Assembly (NCBI GenBank): GCA_011947345.1
Contig: JAAVTG010000465.1
Coordinates: 1-40,044, forward strand
DNA length: 40,044 nt
Source of the DNA: Phytophthora quininea
Taxonomy: Eukaryota > Oomycota > Peronosporomycetes > Peronosporales > Peronosporaceae
Direction of reading: 5' to 3'
Below the pieces are notes generated by a model that was not told the DNA's origin, made no database searches, and worked only from the letters and a program-made list of their open reading frames with translations. Of the stretch, positions 1 to 10,731 are shown in pieces (position 1 is the first letter of the stretch; the number at the start of each line of letters is the position of its first letter). Both the position numbers and the translations under genes were made by a program.

Positions 1-726
1 GGTTGCTCATGTTGGTCTGCAGAAAAGCCTCCGGGTCGTCCAGCACGACCGTGTGCGTAGTGGAATACACCGTGACGTCCTTAAACCCAGCAGCTTGGAG
101 TTCCTTGGCGATGCTCTGCATGTCGGTTCCAATAGCCTGCGACGGGACCGGCATCGGCTCGCCGTCACCTCCAGCTGCATTGTAGAGCTCGGCGATGCCG
201 TCAAACCAGTGGAATTGCGTCGTCTTGGCGTCCCACGCCGTAGCGAAGAGCACGCCGTCGTCCTTCAGCACTCGTCGAGCTGCTTCCCAACCGCGACTGC
301 GGGTCGGGAAGATACCCAACGCAAAGTTGGAGCCCACGACGTCCACCGTCCCAGTCTCGAGTTTGTCCAGCACCATCCCGTCCATCTGCACCGTCGAGAC
401 CTTGTCCCTGAAGGCGTTTAAGCTTCTTCCTGTAGAGTCTCATTGAGCTGCTGCAACATTCCGTCCGACAGATCCGTCGCAGTGATGCGGAAGTTTGAGG
501 TGGTTGCAGTCAAGTAGCGGCGCATGAACTCGAAGGTGAGCACCCCAGGGCCGCAGCCGATGTCCACGAAGTGCACAGACTCTGGTTTGTTCGTCAGTAG
601 AGGCAGGATCTTGTGGTGCGCCGCTTGCAGCGAGTCCGTAGCCCAGCGAGCAGTTACCGCCCCGAAGACGGACTGGTAGTCCTTGGCGTGAGCAGACCAC
701 TTGGCGTTCGTGAAGGTCGACTGCAT
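1..726 (-). CDS. SAM-dependent methyltransferase, 3' end beyond window, one frameshift
   Basis: Class I (Rossmann-fold) methyltransferase, probably a soluble small-molecule methyltransferase; the substrate cannot be told. The ATG is at 726-724. Residues 50-64 (FVDIGCGPGVLTFEF) are SAM-binding motif I, and TATDLSDGMLQQ about 25 residues later carries the acidic residue that usually holds the ribose. The first 102 codons end in TAA at about 418-420. Homologous-looking sequence resumes at once in another frame (VDVVGSNFALGIFP, then FATAWDAKTTQFHWF) and stays open to base 1. The shift at 417-421 (a TTTAA run) equals one missing base, so this is either a sequencing error or a recent null allele. 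The stop lies outside the window. The fold is clear from the motifs; the exact subfamily is not. Confidence 0.75.
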
Positions 727-1066
727 CGTTTGTTGCTGCGTATGTTTGGCTTGAGATCTTGGCGGCGGATTGGGAAGTGATGAACGTGGGTGGCGGCTGA
801 TTTCGAGGAGTTTTTATAGTATATTAATGATGGCAAAGCATTCAACTTGCTGAAGCCACTGGAGCACCTGGACTTCGTCTTGGGTGCTATACTCTTCGGA
901 TACTATTTCGTCGTCGGAGAAACTTGATAGTCAATTGACTTCGACGACACTTTTTTTATAGCACTGCTACGTGTTAAACGCGCCGTCTGCTTGTGGACTG
1001 ACTTGTTCTTTCCGTCCACATTGGTCTCCTCCATTTTCCCATGAGCTGACAATATTTTTATACTGA
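727..1066. other. intergenic stretch between divergent genes
   Basis: This stretch lies between the methyltransferase (leftward) and the gene starting near 1067 (rightward), so it should hold both promoters. I see no convincing ORF, RNA gene or repeat. A short open frame at about 841-930 has no recognisable motif, and a T7 run sits at about 951-957. An upstream exon of the rightward gene could be hidden here, because that gene shows no clear ATG near its start. Confidence 0.4.
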
Positions 1067-3388
1067 ACTTGCTATATTTGCACGCCTTCGACGCGCCTTT
1101 CGACTCGATCTGGGCAGTACTTCAAGAGCACACGACAGGAGGAAGAGTTCGTTAGCTGTACACATTTCTCCAGCCCAACCACAGAAGGCGTCGCCATGAT
1201 TGATCGGGTAGTTGAAATGCTCGCGCTCAACAGCGTGGCCGAAGTTCTCCAGCAAGACGACATGGTCAAGGTGCTGAGCGACGTCACGCTGCACTCGGAC
1301 GAATACATGCCTGTGTTGGAGTTTTCATGACGCCAGAGAATCGTAGGTCACTTTGTTTCCTTGAGTTTTAAGGTCGCTGCTTGACCAACTAGCGCTGTTT
1401 GTGGCAACAGTGACCTGTCTAGTCTACTCCATGCTCCATGAACCGTCACTAATTGCCAAGGCCACCTCTGCTGCAGCAAGGCAACCCAATGAGCCACCGA
1501 CATACGAAGAATACGCACCAGCTTTCCGTGCCCATTGGGTTCTCTGCGGTTCAGGCTTCTCGTTTCGACTTCTCGCTGGACTGAGCGCACTAAAAGGAGA
1601 GAATCGAGCCCTCGTGGCTCGTTCTCTGGCCGAATTTGACTCGCGGGACAGCATGACACTCGAAGCTCTTGCTCGATTCCTCACGACATTCATGGATCAA
1701 TATTCCCCGCAGATGCTTCTGGCTCTGTTCGACAAAACCGCCCACCAGCACAAGAATTTCTCGAGTCACTCTTACTACTTGTATTTTACGAACCGGTGCG
1801 AGATGTATTGGTGCGCTTGTGCAACGAGTTGCATGGTGCCGATTTCGAACAGGCAGTGGAGTCTCTTGTAGGCATTTCGTTCCTTCAACTCTCGCCGATA
1901 AATCCGACATCAGAAATCCGCCAGCGTGTACCAGAACGGCTTCATCATCGAGTGGAAAAGGATATCGAGACGGTGCGATTTTCACGGATGATCTTCACGT
2001 GCGACTTGATCACTGATCTTATTCACGAGCATCGTGAAGGCTTGGGATTCGCGATCGTTTCGTCCTTAAGTGACTCAGTCTCCAACGCGGAGCAGTTGAT
2101 TGCAGCAGCTTTAAACGATCTGCGTGAATTGCCGACATTGTTCGCCAACGAGTCGTACACATTAAAAGTGCTGAATTCTCTGTTGCAGCAGGCGCAGTGT
2201 GGTTGCGTAGCCAAGGCAGCTTTCTGCCGCGCGACTACCGCTGCTCAAGGTGCTCCGATTGAAATTGGAAGCGGAGAACATGAAGACCCATTGGTTACTG
2301 CTTGTGTACAAGGGTCTCCACACGAAGACCTGCCGGTCATTTGGCGCGAGTTCTTCAAGCATCTTCCGACAGTGTTGTCATTTCTATCAACAACGTCTGA
2401 TGAAGGCTCTACATTGCAATGGCGGTTTAAGCCTACTCACCTTCAACTCGTCTATCTGATGCTGCCTGTGCTCAACGTATCGTGCACAATAGCTGACTCA
2501 GTTGTGATCCGTGCAAGAGCGCTAGAAGCAACACTTGATCTCGTGACACGCTTCCCCAAGGCTTCAATCCTGCATTGTGCCATCTCACGATTATTCATCG
2601 TGGCGCTCGAAGATTCACCTTTCATGTTTGGCAAGGAACTGCCTGCATTTCGCTGTTCCACAGACACATTACGGCTTCATGTACTGCTCGGTGGGGCATT
2701 TGAGTTTGTGCTACAGGTCTTTGGCTGGACAACGCCTGGCGTAAATCCCCTCCGAGCTAAGAAGGAATCGCCACCAGCAGCATTACTGGACGTGGCCATT
2801 TCGATGGACCAAGCACTTACGAGCGCATTCTCACACGCGCCACAACTCTTCATTGGGAACTCGGCGTTTGAGCGATGGAAAGTATTCCGTCTGGCTGTTC
2901 TGCTACCTATGCAAACCCTGTGGGAAGAGCAGTACCAGCCTCCCCAAATCGCCGACGCTGGGCCATCGCCAACACTGACAACGATGCTATATGGTGAAGA
3001 AACCAACGACAACACATCATCCAAAGCAGAATCCCCGTCGAGCACCGCAAGCAATTCCAATAGCCCAGATTTCCCAATACCAGGCACAAGCCCTGACGCC
3101 AAGCAGATCAATGCCGCATTGTTAACATCAACGATAGCTCCAACGATGGAATTCCTTGACTCGCACATTCTGTCGATATCGGGGCCGTGCGCTGGTGCAC
3201 TGGCGCCACCGTCTTCAGAAGCATCGGCACCAGTAATAGAGGACGTGCCCACACCGCTGTCAGCGCTATACAATGACGAAGAAAAGCGCATGATGCTCAA
3301 CGTAGGTGAAGACACGATGTTGTCTTCATCACCACCTGTTGCATTAGTGATCCCTGCAGGTGTGCCCCAGAATTTTAACTCGATATAA
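1067..3388 (+). CDS. long helical protein, unrecognised, with frameshifts
   Basis: One gene broken into three open segments: 1067-1330, about 1380-1760 and 1757-3388. Frame changes at 1322-1325 (TTTT) and about 1753-1756 each correspond to one missing base. The joints read naturally, for example ESLLLLVFYEPVRDVL just after the second. A less clear joint at about 1340-1375 may be an intron or further decay. The last segment is open for over 530 codons and ends in a Ser/Pro/Asp-rich, probably disordered tail (about 2940-3360). The body is rich in leucine helices, as in HEAT/ARM repeat proteins. A SAPS-type phosphatase regulatory subunit crossed my mind, but I cannot point to a diagnostic motif. 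Codon use and length support a real gene. The first ATG in frame is at 1196, so the true start may lie in an upstream exon. Confidence 0.6.
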
Positions 3389-3472
3389 CAACATCATTTT
3401 CGTACAGAGAACTGAACGCAAATTGCAATCACGCCCTAGGGATAATGTTCAAAGTTGGTGAGCTCGAGACTT

Positions 3473-5075
3473 TTAGTCGACGGAAAAACGAGCTGTTGCG
3501 TTTTCCTGCTCGATGTTGCCACCTAAATCTCGACTGAAAAAGCTCGCCGTGCCAAAATATGGACGCTCAGTGCATGATTCCACATACTGACCAGCTACAG
3601 CACCGATCACGAACAGATTGTCTGTTGGGAGCGCAAACCAGCGCATTTTGCGTAGAACAATGAACTGCGACCCGTCTTCTTCTACTGCTTTCAGTAAACC
3701 GAAAGCTTTGAGAGCCTCGGCTGTGTAGTAAAGATGACCATTAACTAGCCGATATCCACTCAACAGGACCATCTTGTTTCGGCTTCCCAATGCGGTATCT
3801 ACACAGGAAACCTTCGAGAAATGACCCATGTCCGATGGGAATACCACGAATAACCTGCCGACCACAGCGTTCTTATAGATATTGTGAATGCGATGAGCTC
3901 AAGAACCACAAGTCCATGGCCGACTAAGCTCCAGACGTAATACGAAACAGCCTGTGCTGTTGGTCTTGAGTCCTTTAAGCTGGAACGGTTGAGCGACGTC
4001 AGGAAGTAGTGGAGACAAAACACGCTCAACAATTCTCCTAACAAAGATGACTCATAGCAAAATAAAACTCGCTTAATCACCACCCGCCATTTTTCGCGCA
4101 AGCAGGTTGTGTTCTCGATGATCTCGTAGACAAGTAAAAGCACGCCAGATAAATTGTATCCCAGCGAGACGTACTGGATCTTGGCTAACAATCCATCCTG
4201 AGCTATCAGCATGAACAGATCGCTCATCAAGCCCTCGATCAACAGGTAAAGTAGAACAAATCGATGATAATTCGTTGTATCGTGTGCTGCCAGGCGCATG
4301 TTTTCTTGGACGTAGACAAACGCAATCTTCCGTCGCAGCGTCACTCCCAGTCGCTCGCACCTCTCTCCATAACTTCTGCAAGATGCGTAGCACCGCCGCA
4401 TTTGAATAGCTCGATACGTCATCCACACAGCGCCAAATATGCCGTACCAATAGGATTTTCGGTATTCATCACTTCCAGTGTCTCCAGCAAGGTGGGCCCC
4501 GTTAATGTCAAACGTTCCAAGCCCTTGAACAGAAACATACGCAGTTTTGTCCATCGCGCAAAAGTTCCCACTGCTTCTTCGTAGAAGGCGTAATAACCGA
4601 GACTGCCGTGGTAAAAGTAATATTCAATCGGGAAGCTATCTTTCGCACAGCTCTTTGGTGTCTTACTGGATGGCTTCACTTTCGATTCCCCCACCCAGAA
4701 GTTGCCATGGATATTGTACTGGGGAATGATAAAATGGCACAGACGTTCACCCCGAGTCATGTAATAGTGCGTGGGCTCGATGTTCCACCAAATGTCAGCG
4801 ATATGTAGCCATTCCACAGGACAAAGTGATCTTAGATCTGTTGTATACTTTTGTGCTGTTGGTGGTACCACGAGGCTCTCTGCGATCTTGTGCGGTGTCG
4901 TGAACTTGAGGTAGCTTCGGACCTGTAGTAGCAACGGCACCATGCCAAAGATGAACCATGCCAGTGTTAGGAGTCGTCGCGGTGTAAATAGGGGGCAGTT
5001 CTTGTTCGAGCCACGGCCAGCGTGCGAGTCCTCTTCTTGTCCATGGTATGTACTTTGTTCAGTTGCATTGTCCAC
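3473..5075 (-). CDS. multi-spanning membrane protein TM1 (paralogue of TM2), two frameshifts
   Basis: A protein of about 530 residues starting at ATG 5075. Three overlapping open segments (5075-4419, 4554-3799, 3865-3473) align end to end with the paralogue at 7812-9439. The shifts lie at 4560-4563 (AAAA) and 3819-3821 (AAA); each equals one lost base. Order of parts: short polar N-terminus, a hydrophobic helix (LLTLAWFIFGMVPLLLQVR), a loop of about 150 residues with conserved Trp, Tyr and Cys (QYNIHGNFW, FYHGSLGYY), then further hydrophobic segments including SYWYGIFGAVW and VSLGYNLSGVLLLVYEI. A soluble C-terminal region of roughly 120 residues follows. I do not know a named family for it. 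It lies at the downstream end of the M96/membrane-protein cluster on the same strand. It may be a channel-, receptor- or transporter-like protein, but nothing here proves a role. Confidence 0.7.
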
Positions 5076-5617
5076 CTGTTGCGCACAGTCGTCCGCAAAC
5101 TCCAGTTAAAGAATATAAAGTTGTCGCCAAATACCCAGTAACCGCTCGCCGTCTTTGTTAGCTAGTTCTCATCTGCTAGCTACACGACTGGTGTAACTTG
5201 GTGGCTGGCCCGTTCACGTGGACAATGATATGCACTTTGCAAGCCCCTACGTGGGCGGTGGGGCTTACGTTCGACAGAGAACATTTCTCTATCCTCTGGA
5301 TGATCATCCGTTCGATGGTTCTCTACGTATTGTGGACTGTGAGCAATAAGTTTGAGGACGGCCCGCCACTGGAAGCTGCGCCAATCTGCTTTCGGGTTTA
5401 TTCAGCTTTTGGTGCCCTTTTCAGATCTCTATTGAGGTCGTCCAACCCCTCCAACCCGGGATCACCTGCATCGATGCTTGGGGTTGTTCCCGATAACGTC
5501 TCGACTGGTGCGCTTCATCGCTACACATCCTCGGGTTTTCGCTCTTCGCCCCAACGCGTTATATGTCAATGACCTCGGCTGTCTACGAGCTCCCCAACTT
5601 TCTGTAGTTAATAGCAT
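5076..5617. other. inserted or rearranged DNA upstream of the TnpB-like fragment
   Basis: This DNA separates TM1 from the truncated TM3 copy. It must hold the TM1 promoter next to 5076. The rest is probably the decayed 5' part of the element that brought in the zinc-ribbon fragment. A 124-codon open frame (5198-5572) has no recognisable motif, and I could not find the RuvC-I motif of a TnpB/Fanzor protein in any frame. Confidence 0.35.
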
Positions 5618-5956
5618 TTGTACATCGCCGCAATTTGCGCACACGCGATGGCGCAGGATGAAGTGATTGTTCGAGTGCGACGACGCAAGATTAGCAGCCC
5701 AACGGCTAGGGCAATGCTCACGCAAGCTCATTTCCAGTTCAAGGAGCTGCTCAAATACAAGATGCAGCGTACTGGTGGTAGCGTCATCATCGTGGGCAAC
5801 GAGTACACGTCCAAAACGTGCTCGTGGTGCGGCACCGCAAAAAGCTACCTTGGCGGAAGTCGTGTCTACAACTGCTCGTTTTGCCACCAGAGCATGGACC
5901 GCGACGTCCAAGCTGCGAAGAATATTCTACACAAGAACATCCAGGCGCTAGCGTAG
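5618..5956 (+). pseudogene. TnpB/Fanzor-type nuclease, C-terminal fragment
   Basis: The 112-codon frame matches the C-terminal third of TnpB/OrfB proteins, the RNA-guided nucleases of IS200/IS605 and IS607 elements, whose eukaryotic relatives are called Fanzor. The helical stretch ARAMLTQAHFQFKELLKYK corresponds to the region before the zinc ribbon. It is followed by EYTSKTCSWCG, then YNCSFCHQSMDRDVQAAKN: two CxxC pairs, then the RDVQAAKNI block that holds the last RuvC aspartate. The ORF opens with a TTG just after a TAG in frame, and no N-terminal half is seen upstream, so this is a fragment, not an active nuclease. It lies head-on to the truncated membrane-protein copy at 6040-6326, suggesting that an element carrying it removed or replaced the rest of that gene. 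I am sure of the family but not of Fanzor1 versus Fanzor2. Confidence 0.8.
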
Positions 5957-6039
5957 GTAGCGTAGTGCTTTGCGGCGTGCCTTCGTCGCGGAGACCTGCT
6001 GGCTGAAGTCAGCTAGTGAAGCTAGCTGGTGGAAGCTTG

Positions 6040-6326
6040 GCGTTATAGGCCCAAGAGCTCGACTCGTAGGCAGAAGATTGTCCGAGACTTTGTGGAGTCG
6101 CGAACTTCAGATAGCTTCGTAGGTGCGATACCAACGGGACCAGACCCATCGTAATCCATACAGCCAGCAACATTTGCTGCGCAGTCATAAGCCGGTAAGC
6201 GCCGATAGCGACTGTTCTAGTAGCTTGGAAATCCAACCCTGCGGTGTGTATTCGATCATGATCCATTAGAGAAATGCAGACACTACCAGCGTCCGAGTCA
6301 CCGTCGGGCAATACGCAGGCTGCCAA
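6040..6326 (-). pseudogene. third membrane-protein copy (TM3), N-terminus only
   Basis: The N-terminal end of a third paralogue of TM1 and TM2. The stretch RLMTAQQMLLAVWITMGLVP followed by RSYLKFATP lines up with TM2 residues 22-53 (LTAQRMMAGMWLFMGLAP, RSYSKFVTP). After about 30 further residues the similarity stops near 6040 and the frame ends at 6009. Possible starts are at 6326, 6266 and 6188; 6266 gives the best match in length to the paralogues. It begins about 80 bases after the stop of M96a, repeating the spacing seen between M96b and TM2. The missing remainder is replaced by the DNA carrying the TnpB/Fanzor fragment. No product is expected. Confidence 0.7.
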
Positions 6327-6347
6327 CTTGAAAATGACCTACTCGAT

Positions 6348-7710
6348 CTATTCCTGCACAGCGTGATCAAGCAGCCAATTCTCTAGAAGTACACTACTCG
6401 CACGGATATCTGCAGCTGACGCATTCATCACAAATTCGATCAATGCCGATATATTGGCATCTTTTTCTTTGTGTTGCTCAACATTTGCGGTGACATCCTG
6501 TAGCAAGTCAAGACTCGTGTCGAGTCCGTGATGCAGGCATCGCTCGCCGCAGCTGCTTCAATGTGATGCGGTTGGATGAGAACATAACTTCTCTCCAAGA
6601 AGCGCACACCTGCAACACGCTTCTTCCCGAACTCAATCGGCCAGATATACCCACTCCAGATCACCACAATTCGATCAGATTCCACATACCTGCGTAAAGC
6701 TTGCTGCATGCAAAACGTAGCATAAGTGTTGGTCTTCTCGTCGTTCATCACCAATCCAAACGTCTCCGTGATCGTGTTACCAGCTCCCACGTTCACTTGT
6801 TGGCCTTTAAAGTCGTGCCATTGGTGCCACCACGCGTCGCCCGTTGCCTTCATATCAAAAGGCATAACCTTGTCGTCAAAAATTTCACCTCTACTCCTTC
6901 GGCGGGCTGCATGGGCTCACGTGTTCCCACATTATCGGGTAGAGATCCAACAGCCTCAAAAACAGCGTCTACCTCGTGATACAAACCGTCGAGGCTGGCT
7001 AAAAGTTCGTTCAAGTTCTGGGCAGCAGCGTTCGTCATGTACCTGCTTGGGATTTCAGTGCGCTGGGAATAGCCGCAGTCCGCGTACTTCATGTCCTTCA
7101 TCGTCATCCGCTTATGCATTAGCCTCTCCAAGCTCTTCGCGATCTGCAATTGTTTTGAGTACATCATCTTCAAGTGAATATTCTCCCGTTCCACTCGCAG
7201 TCGTCGTTCGTATTGACGGGCACAAATTCCTTCCCAAATAGCAGGTCGTTTGCTTCTTGAGACCGACATGGTCAGTTGGTTCTTCTGTTGAGCAGCACTT
7301 CCTTCCTTCGTCTTCTGTAGCTGCCGTAAAGTCATTTCCAAATCCTCCACTTCCTTGCGTAGAAACGCCACCTCAAAGCGCCGCTGATTGCGAGCCTTAT
7401 TCGGGTCGTAGTTGAGTTTCTTCTTCTTCTTCTCTGGCTGTTTGACGACAATTGCTGTCGTCTTAGGCGTCGGTCCCATATTTACAGATGCTGTATTTAT
7501 TGGTGAACAGGTAAGAGCGTGGTTGGAGTCACCGTCGATCAAAGTTAAAAGGTGGTTGAGATCTGCACCATCCTGATCTAGAGGCGACAGCAGCATAGCT
7601 CCATTGTCAGATGCATCAGCAGTGTTATGAACATTATGGCCGTCCAAAGACTCGCCCAGGAAAGCCAGCGCGGCATCGAGGGACTCGGGTGAGTCATCCA
7701 TTTCGTCCAT
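6348..7710 (-). CDS. M96 mating-specific-like protein (M96a): coiled coil plus START-like region, two frameshifts
   Basis: A protein of about 450 residues. I chose the ATG at 7710 because the following acidic leader (DEMDDSPESLDAALAFL) looks like the normal start of this family. The parts are: an acidic N-terminus, a basic patch KKKKKLNYDPNKARNQRR leading into a leucine-heptad coiled coil (bZIP-like), a helical middle, then a START-like C-terminal region (PFDMKATGDAWWHQWHDF, RRYVESDRIVVIWSGY). The frame breaks at 6878-6885 (A5T3 run) and about 6494-6496, each like one lost base. With these allowed, it matches M96b to the end, where LLENWLLDHAVQE aligns with the M96b tail, and stops at 6348. 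By family, M96 genes were described as mating-induced in Phytophthora infestans. A DNA-binding, lipid-sensing role is inference from the architecture. Confidence 0.75.
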
Positions 7711-7811
7711 GGCTGGTGAAACAGAAACTGTGTTTAGAACGCGTAAATATACACATGTTCTTAAATTTAGAAGATAAGTATGTCTACCTGTCTGCAAGAA
7801 TTCCTTTGGCT

Positions 7812-9439
7812 TTATGGGATCTCGTCGAATGTTGCTAGACCAGCAGCAACCTTGTTGGATGGTGAAGAAGATAATAGTACTTGTTTCGAATGGCCTGTTT
7901 TCAATGACGGTCCTCCCAAATTTGAGTCTGGAAAACTGACAATTCCTGCGCACGGCCGTTCAGTGCAAATCTCGACTCGATCTCCAGTAATGACTCCAAT
8001 CCTAACGAAATTGTCTTTCGGCACTGTAAACCAGTGCAGCTTTTGCAGCGCCAGGTATTCCTTATCGTCCTCCTTGATTTTTAGTAGACCAAACGCTCTC
8101 ATCGCCCCGGACTGGAAGTAGAGCTTGCTGTTCTCCAGGCAGTAGCCACCCAGCATTGCGATTCGACCACGAGTACCCAACACAGTGTCAACGCAGCATG
8201 GCAGGGTGAAAACAGCGAGGGACCGGTGATTCGCCCACACGTACGTGATAGCTGAGAGAGCTCTCACCGAAATGATAATCAATAGGATCACGATCACGAC
8301 AATAGCGTGGCATATCAAACTCCAGAAGTAGTACGACACTGCAAGAGCTGTCGGCTGCGACCGCTTGAGATTCGAATTGTTGAGTCCAGAGAGGAAATAC
8401 TGGAGCACGAACGCAGTGACAATCTCGCCAAGCAAAGCCGTCTCGTAGCTAAGAGAAGCCGCATCACCAATTGCCGAATTTTATCGCTGACGAACCTCGT
8501 GTTCTCCGCAATCTCGAACAGCAACAACATCAGCCCTGACAAATTGTATCCCAGTGACGCGTACTGAATTTTTATCGTCAGGCCTTCGCTTGCAATGATG
8601 AGAAATAAGTCGGTCATAATCCCTTCAATGATCAGGTAGAGCAGCGCGAGTCGTTGGTAGTTTGATGCTCCGTGGGCCGATAAACGCAAACTCTCTTGGA
8701 CAAACACCATCGCCTCTTTCTGTAGGAGATTCTCACCCATTTCATCGCACCTGCGCCCGTAGCGCAGGCACAGAACGCAACTCCTTCGTAGTACACCAAT
8801 ACGATACACGAGCCAAATAGCACCGACGATTCCATACCAGTATGATCGCCTGTTCTCTGAGCTTCCTGGATCTGCAGCCAAGAAGGAACCGTTGATATCA
8901 AACGATCCGATGCTTGTCGTGTGGATATACGAAATGCTATCCTTGGCACAAAATGTTCCATGATGCTCCTCGAAGAATGAGTAGTAGCCGATGCTCCCAT
9001 GGTAGAAATATTGGAGATGGGAATAGCTGTCATTCGCACAACTTGATGGCGCGGACGCATCAGGTTTGACTCTTGAGGTCCCAATTAAGTAGTTCCCATG
9101 AATGTTGTATTGCGGCATCACGAGGTGACACAAGATGCCATTCTCTGTGTTGTAATAATGTATGGGCTCGCTGTTCCACCATACACTCGCCAGCAAATAT
9201 CCTTGCACGGGGCAATGCTCCGTTATGTTATCTAGAAGCTTGTTGTGACTTGAAGGCACAACAAGCTTCTGGTCGATCTTGTGCGGCGTGACGAATTTAC
9301 TGTAGCTTCTCACTTGTAGTAACAGCGGGGCCAGTCCCATGAAGAGCCACATACCTGCCATCATTCGCTGAGCTGTCAAGGACTTCTTGCAGTATCCATC
9401 TTGACGAAGCTTGCTCTCAACTTGGGTGTGACTACTCAT
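7812..9439 (-). CDS. multi-spanning membrane protein TM2, one frameshift
   Basis: The best-kept copy of the membrane-protein family, about 540 residues. The ATG at 9439 is chosen because the frame further upstream starts only with TTG. Hydrophobic segments lie at about residues 27-45, 201-218, 263-283, 293-312, 335-352 and 368-395, so about six spans. The 150-residue loop after the first span has paired Trp/Tyr and several Cys and is probably outside the cytosol. A soluble C-terminal domain of about 150 residues (VDTVLGTRGRIAMLGGY, ALQKLHWFTVPKDNF) follows. The frame shifts at 8450-8453; one extra base restores the match to TM1 (YETALLGE versus YESSLLGE). It starts 75 bases after the M96b stop and ends 101 bases before the M96a start, all on one strand. 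The function is unknown. Confidence 0.75.
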
Positions 9440-9514
9440 GATCGTGTCAATGTTCGATCGCGATCTTTTGTTGCCGGATCCATTTTGGTGGAGGATCAAA
9501 GATAGGATCGATTT

Positions 9515-10609
9515 TTACAAAATCGATCTCCGTTGCTGTAGCATTCGATCCACTAGAAGGTTTTCAATCATCTCAGTGCTCGTCGAGATATTCGCTGCCA
9601 TTGCGTCCACCACAAACTTGGTCAATGCAGTCGCCTTGACATCGTTCTGATTCGGGTCTGTGAAGTTGGGAATAATCACGTAACACGTCGAAACCCGTGC
9701 CGAAGAATTACCTTCCGTAGTTGATCCTTCTCCGCTGGGGGTTATAAGCACGTAGCCCTTTTCCAGAAACTGGATGCCAGAAACTTGCTTTGCATCGAAC
9801 TCAAGTGGTTCAATATGTGCGTGCCAGACAATCACGATCCGATCCCTTTCTTCATGGCGCCGCAAAACCTGTTGAACGTAGAATCTTGCAGTCGTGTTGC
9901 TTTTATCGTCCGCCATCTCCAGCCCGTACTTTTCCGCGATGGTGTCGCCTACATCATATCGTACAGCTTGGCCCTTGTAATTATGCCAGCGTCGCCACCA
10001 AGCTTCACCTGTTTCCCGTATGCTAAATGGCACAACCTGGTTGTCGAACAGCTCCAAGTACATCCCGTCCATTTCGTCCCGCAGCAACGGCTCTCTCGTC
10101 ATGAAGTTTCTGTTTCCAGAAGAACTACCTTCAAAAATGGTGTCAACCTCTTGATAGGATACCTGTACGCCTTCCAACAATTGCTCGAAAATCAAATTGA
10201 CCACACTGGTCACGAAATCTGCAGGAATCTCGGTGCGTCTGGTTCGGAAGCTACCAGACTTGGCGTCCTGTAGTAATACCCTTTTGCGTATAACCTTTTC
10301 CAGACTTTTGATGAACTCTTGCTCCTCTACGAACCTTTTTTCAAGCGAATATTTTCTCTCTCTGCCTTCAGTCTTCTCTGCACTTGGCGATTGCAAATGT
10401 CTTCCCATACCGCAGGAAATCGATTGTCGCCCCTGAAGAATTAGCGGGGTTCCTGCGGTGAGAGCGCGCTCGCTGTGCACACTTCGTAGTTGGTGTAGAG
10501 TCAATTCCAAGTCCGTGGCTTCTTGTTGCAGACGCTGAAGCTCTTTTCGTTGCTCTTTGCGCGCCTTGTTGGGGTCGTAATTACGCTGCTTAGTCTTCCG
10601 CTGCAACAT
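9515..10609 (-). CDS. M96 mating-specific-like protein (M96b), intact
   Basis: The only uninterrupted long gene in the cluster, 364 codons. It begins almost directly with the basic coil (QRNYDPNKARKEQRKELQRL, then leucines at heptad spacing), lacking the acidic leader of M96a, so an upstream start or exon may be missing. The middle holds RRTEIPADFVTSVVN, as in M96a (QRTEIPSRYMTNAAA). The C-terminal half is START-like: LFDNQVVPFSIRETGEAWWR, RRHEERDRIVIVWHAHIEP, VSGIQFLEKGYVLI. It is followed after 75 bases by TM2 on the same strand. A hAT element begins 122 bases upstream of its ATG, so its promoter is either very short or partly supplied by the transposon. The family name rests on remembered resemblance to oomycete M96 proteins; domain calls come from sequence patterns. 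Confidence 0.78.
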   Translation of the reverse strand: MLQRKTKQRNYDPNKARKEQRKELQRLQQEATDLELTLHQLRSVHSERALTAGTPLILQGRQSISCGMGRHLQSPSAEKTEGRERKYSLEKRFVEEQEFIKSLEKVIRKRVLLQDAKSGSFRTRRTEIPADFVTSVVNLIFEQLLEGVQVSYQEVDTIFEGSSSGNRNFMTREPLLRDEMDGMYLELFDNQVVPFSIRETGEAWWRRWHNYKGQAVRYDVGDTIAEKYGLEMADDKSNTTARFYVQQVLRRHEERDRIVIVWHAHIEPLEFDAKQVSGIQFLEKGYVLITPSGEGSTTEGNSSARVSTCYVIIPNFTDPNQNDVKATALTKFVVDAMAANISTSTEMIENLLVDRMLQQRRSIL

Positions 10610-10723
10610 GTCTGGACAATGAGAATGCAGAATTGAATAAAACTTGACTAAAAAATGGCACTGGCTATTTTGACTGACTGGGGTGGAAGAGACAGGCGCA
10701 TCGTGACCGATTATACCAGATTC
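10610..10723. promoter_or_regulatory. residual promoter of M96b
   Basis: Only this short stretch separates the M96b ATG from the hAT target-site duplication. I see no clear TATA box or oomycete initiator-type motif. It is marked because it defines all the native upstream DNA that M96b still has. Confidence 0.35.
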
Positions 10724-10731
10724 TGCCAGAC
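10724..10731. repeat. target-site duplication of the hAT element, left copy
   Basis: TGCCAGAC directly before the left terminus at 10732. The identical octamer follows the right terminus at 14664-14671. Eight bases is the duplication length characteristic of hAT insertions. Confidence 0.93.

Noticed and set aside
2677..3315. 212-codon minus-strand ORF
   Set aside because: Antisense to the long plus-strand gene, whose frame is longer and ends in a natural Ser/Pro tail; no motif on the minus strand.
1067..3388. Identification as a SAPS-type phosphatase regulatory subunit
   Set aside because: The overall helical look suggested it, but the conserved SAPS core stretches could not be found.
5462..5911. 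149-codon minus-strand ORF
   Set aside because: Exact antisense of the TnpB/Fanzor-type zinc-ribbon frame, which has the diagnostic motifs.
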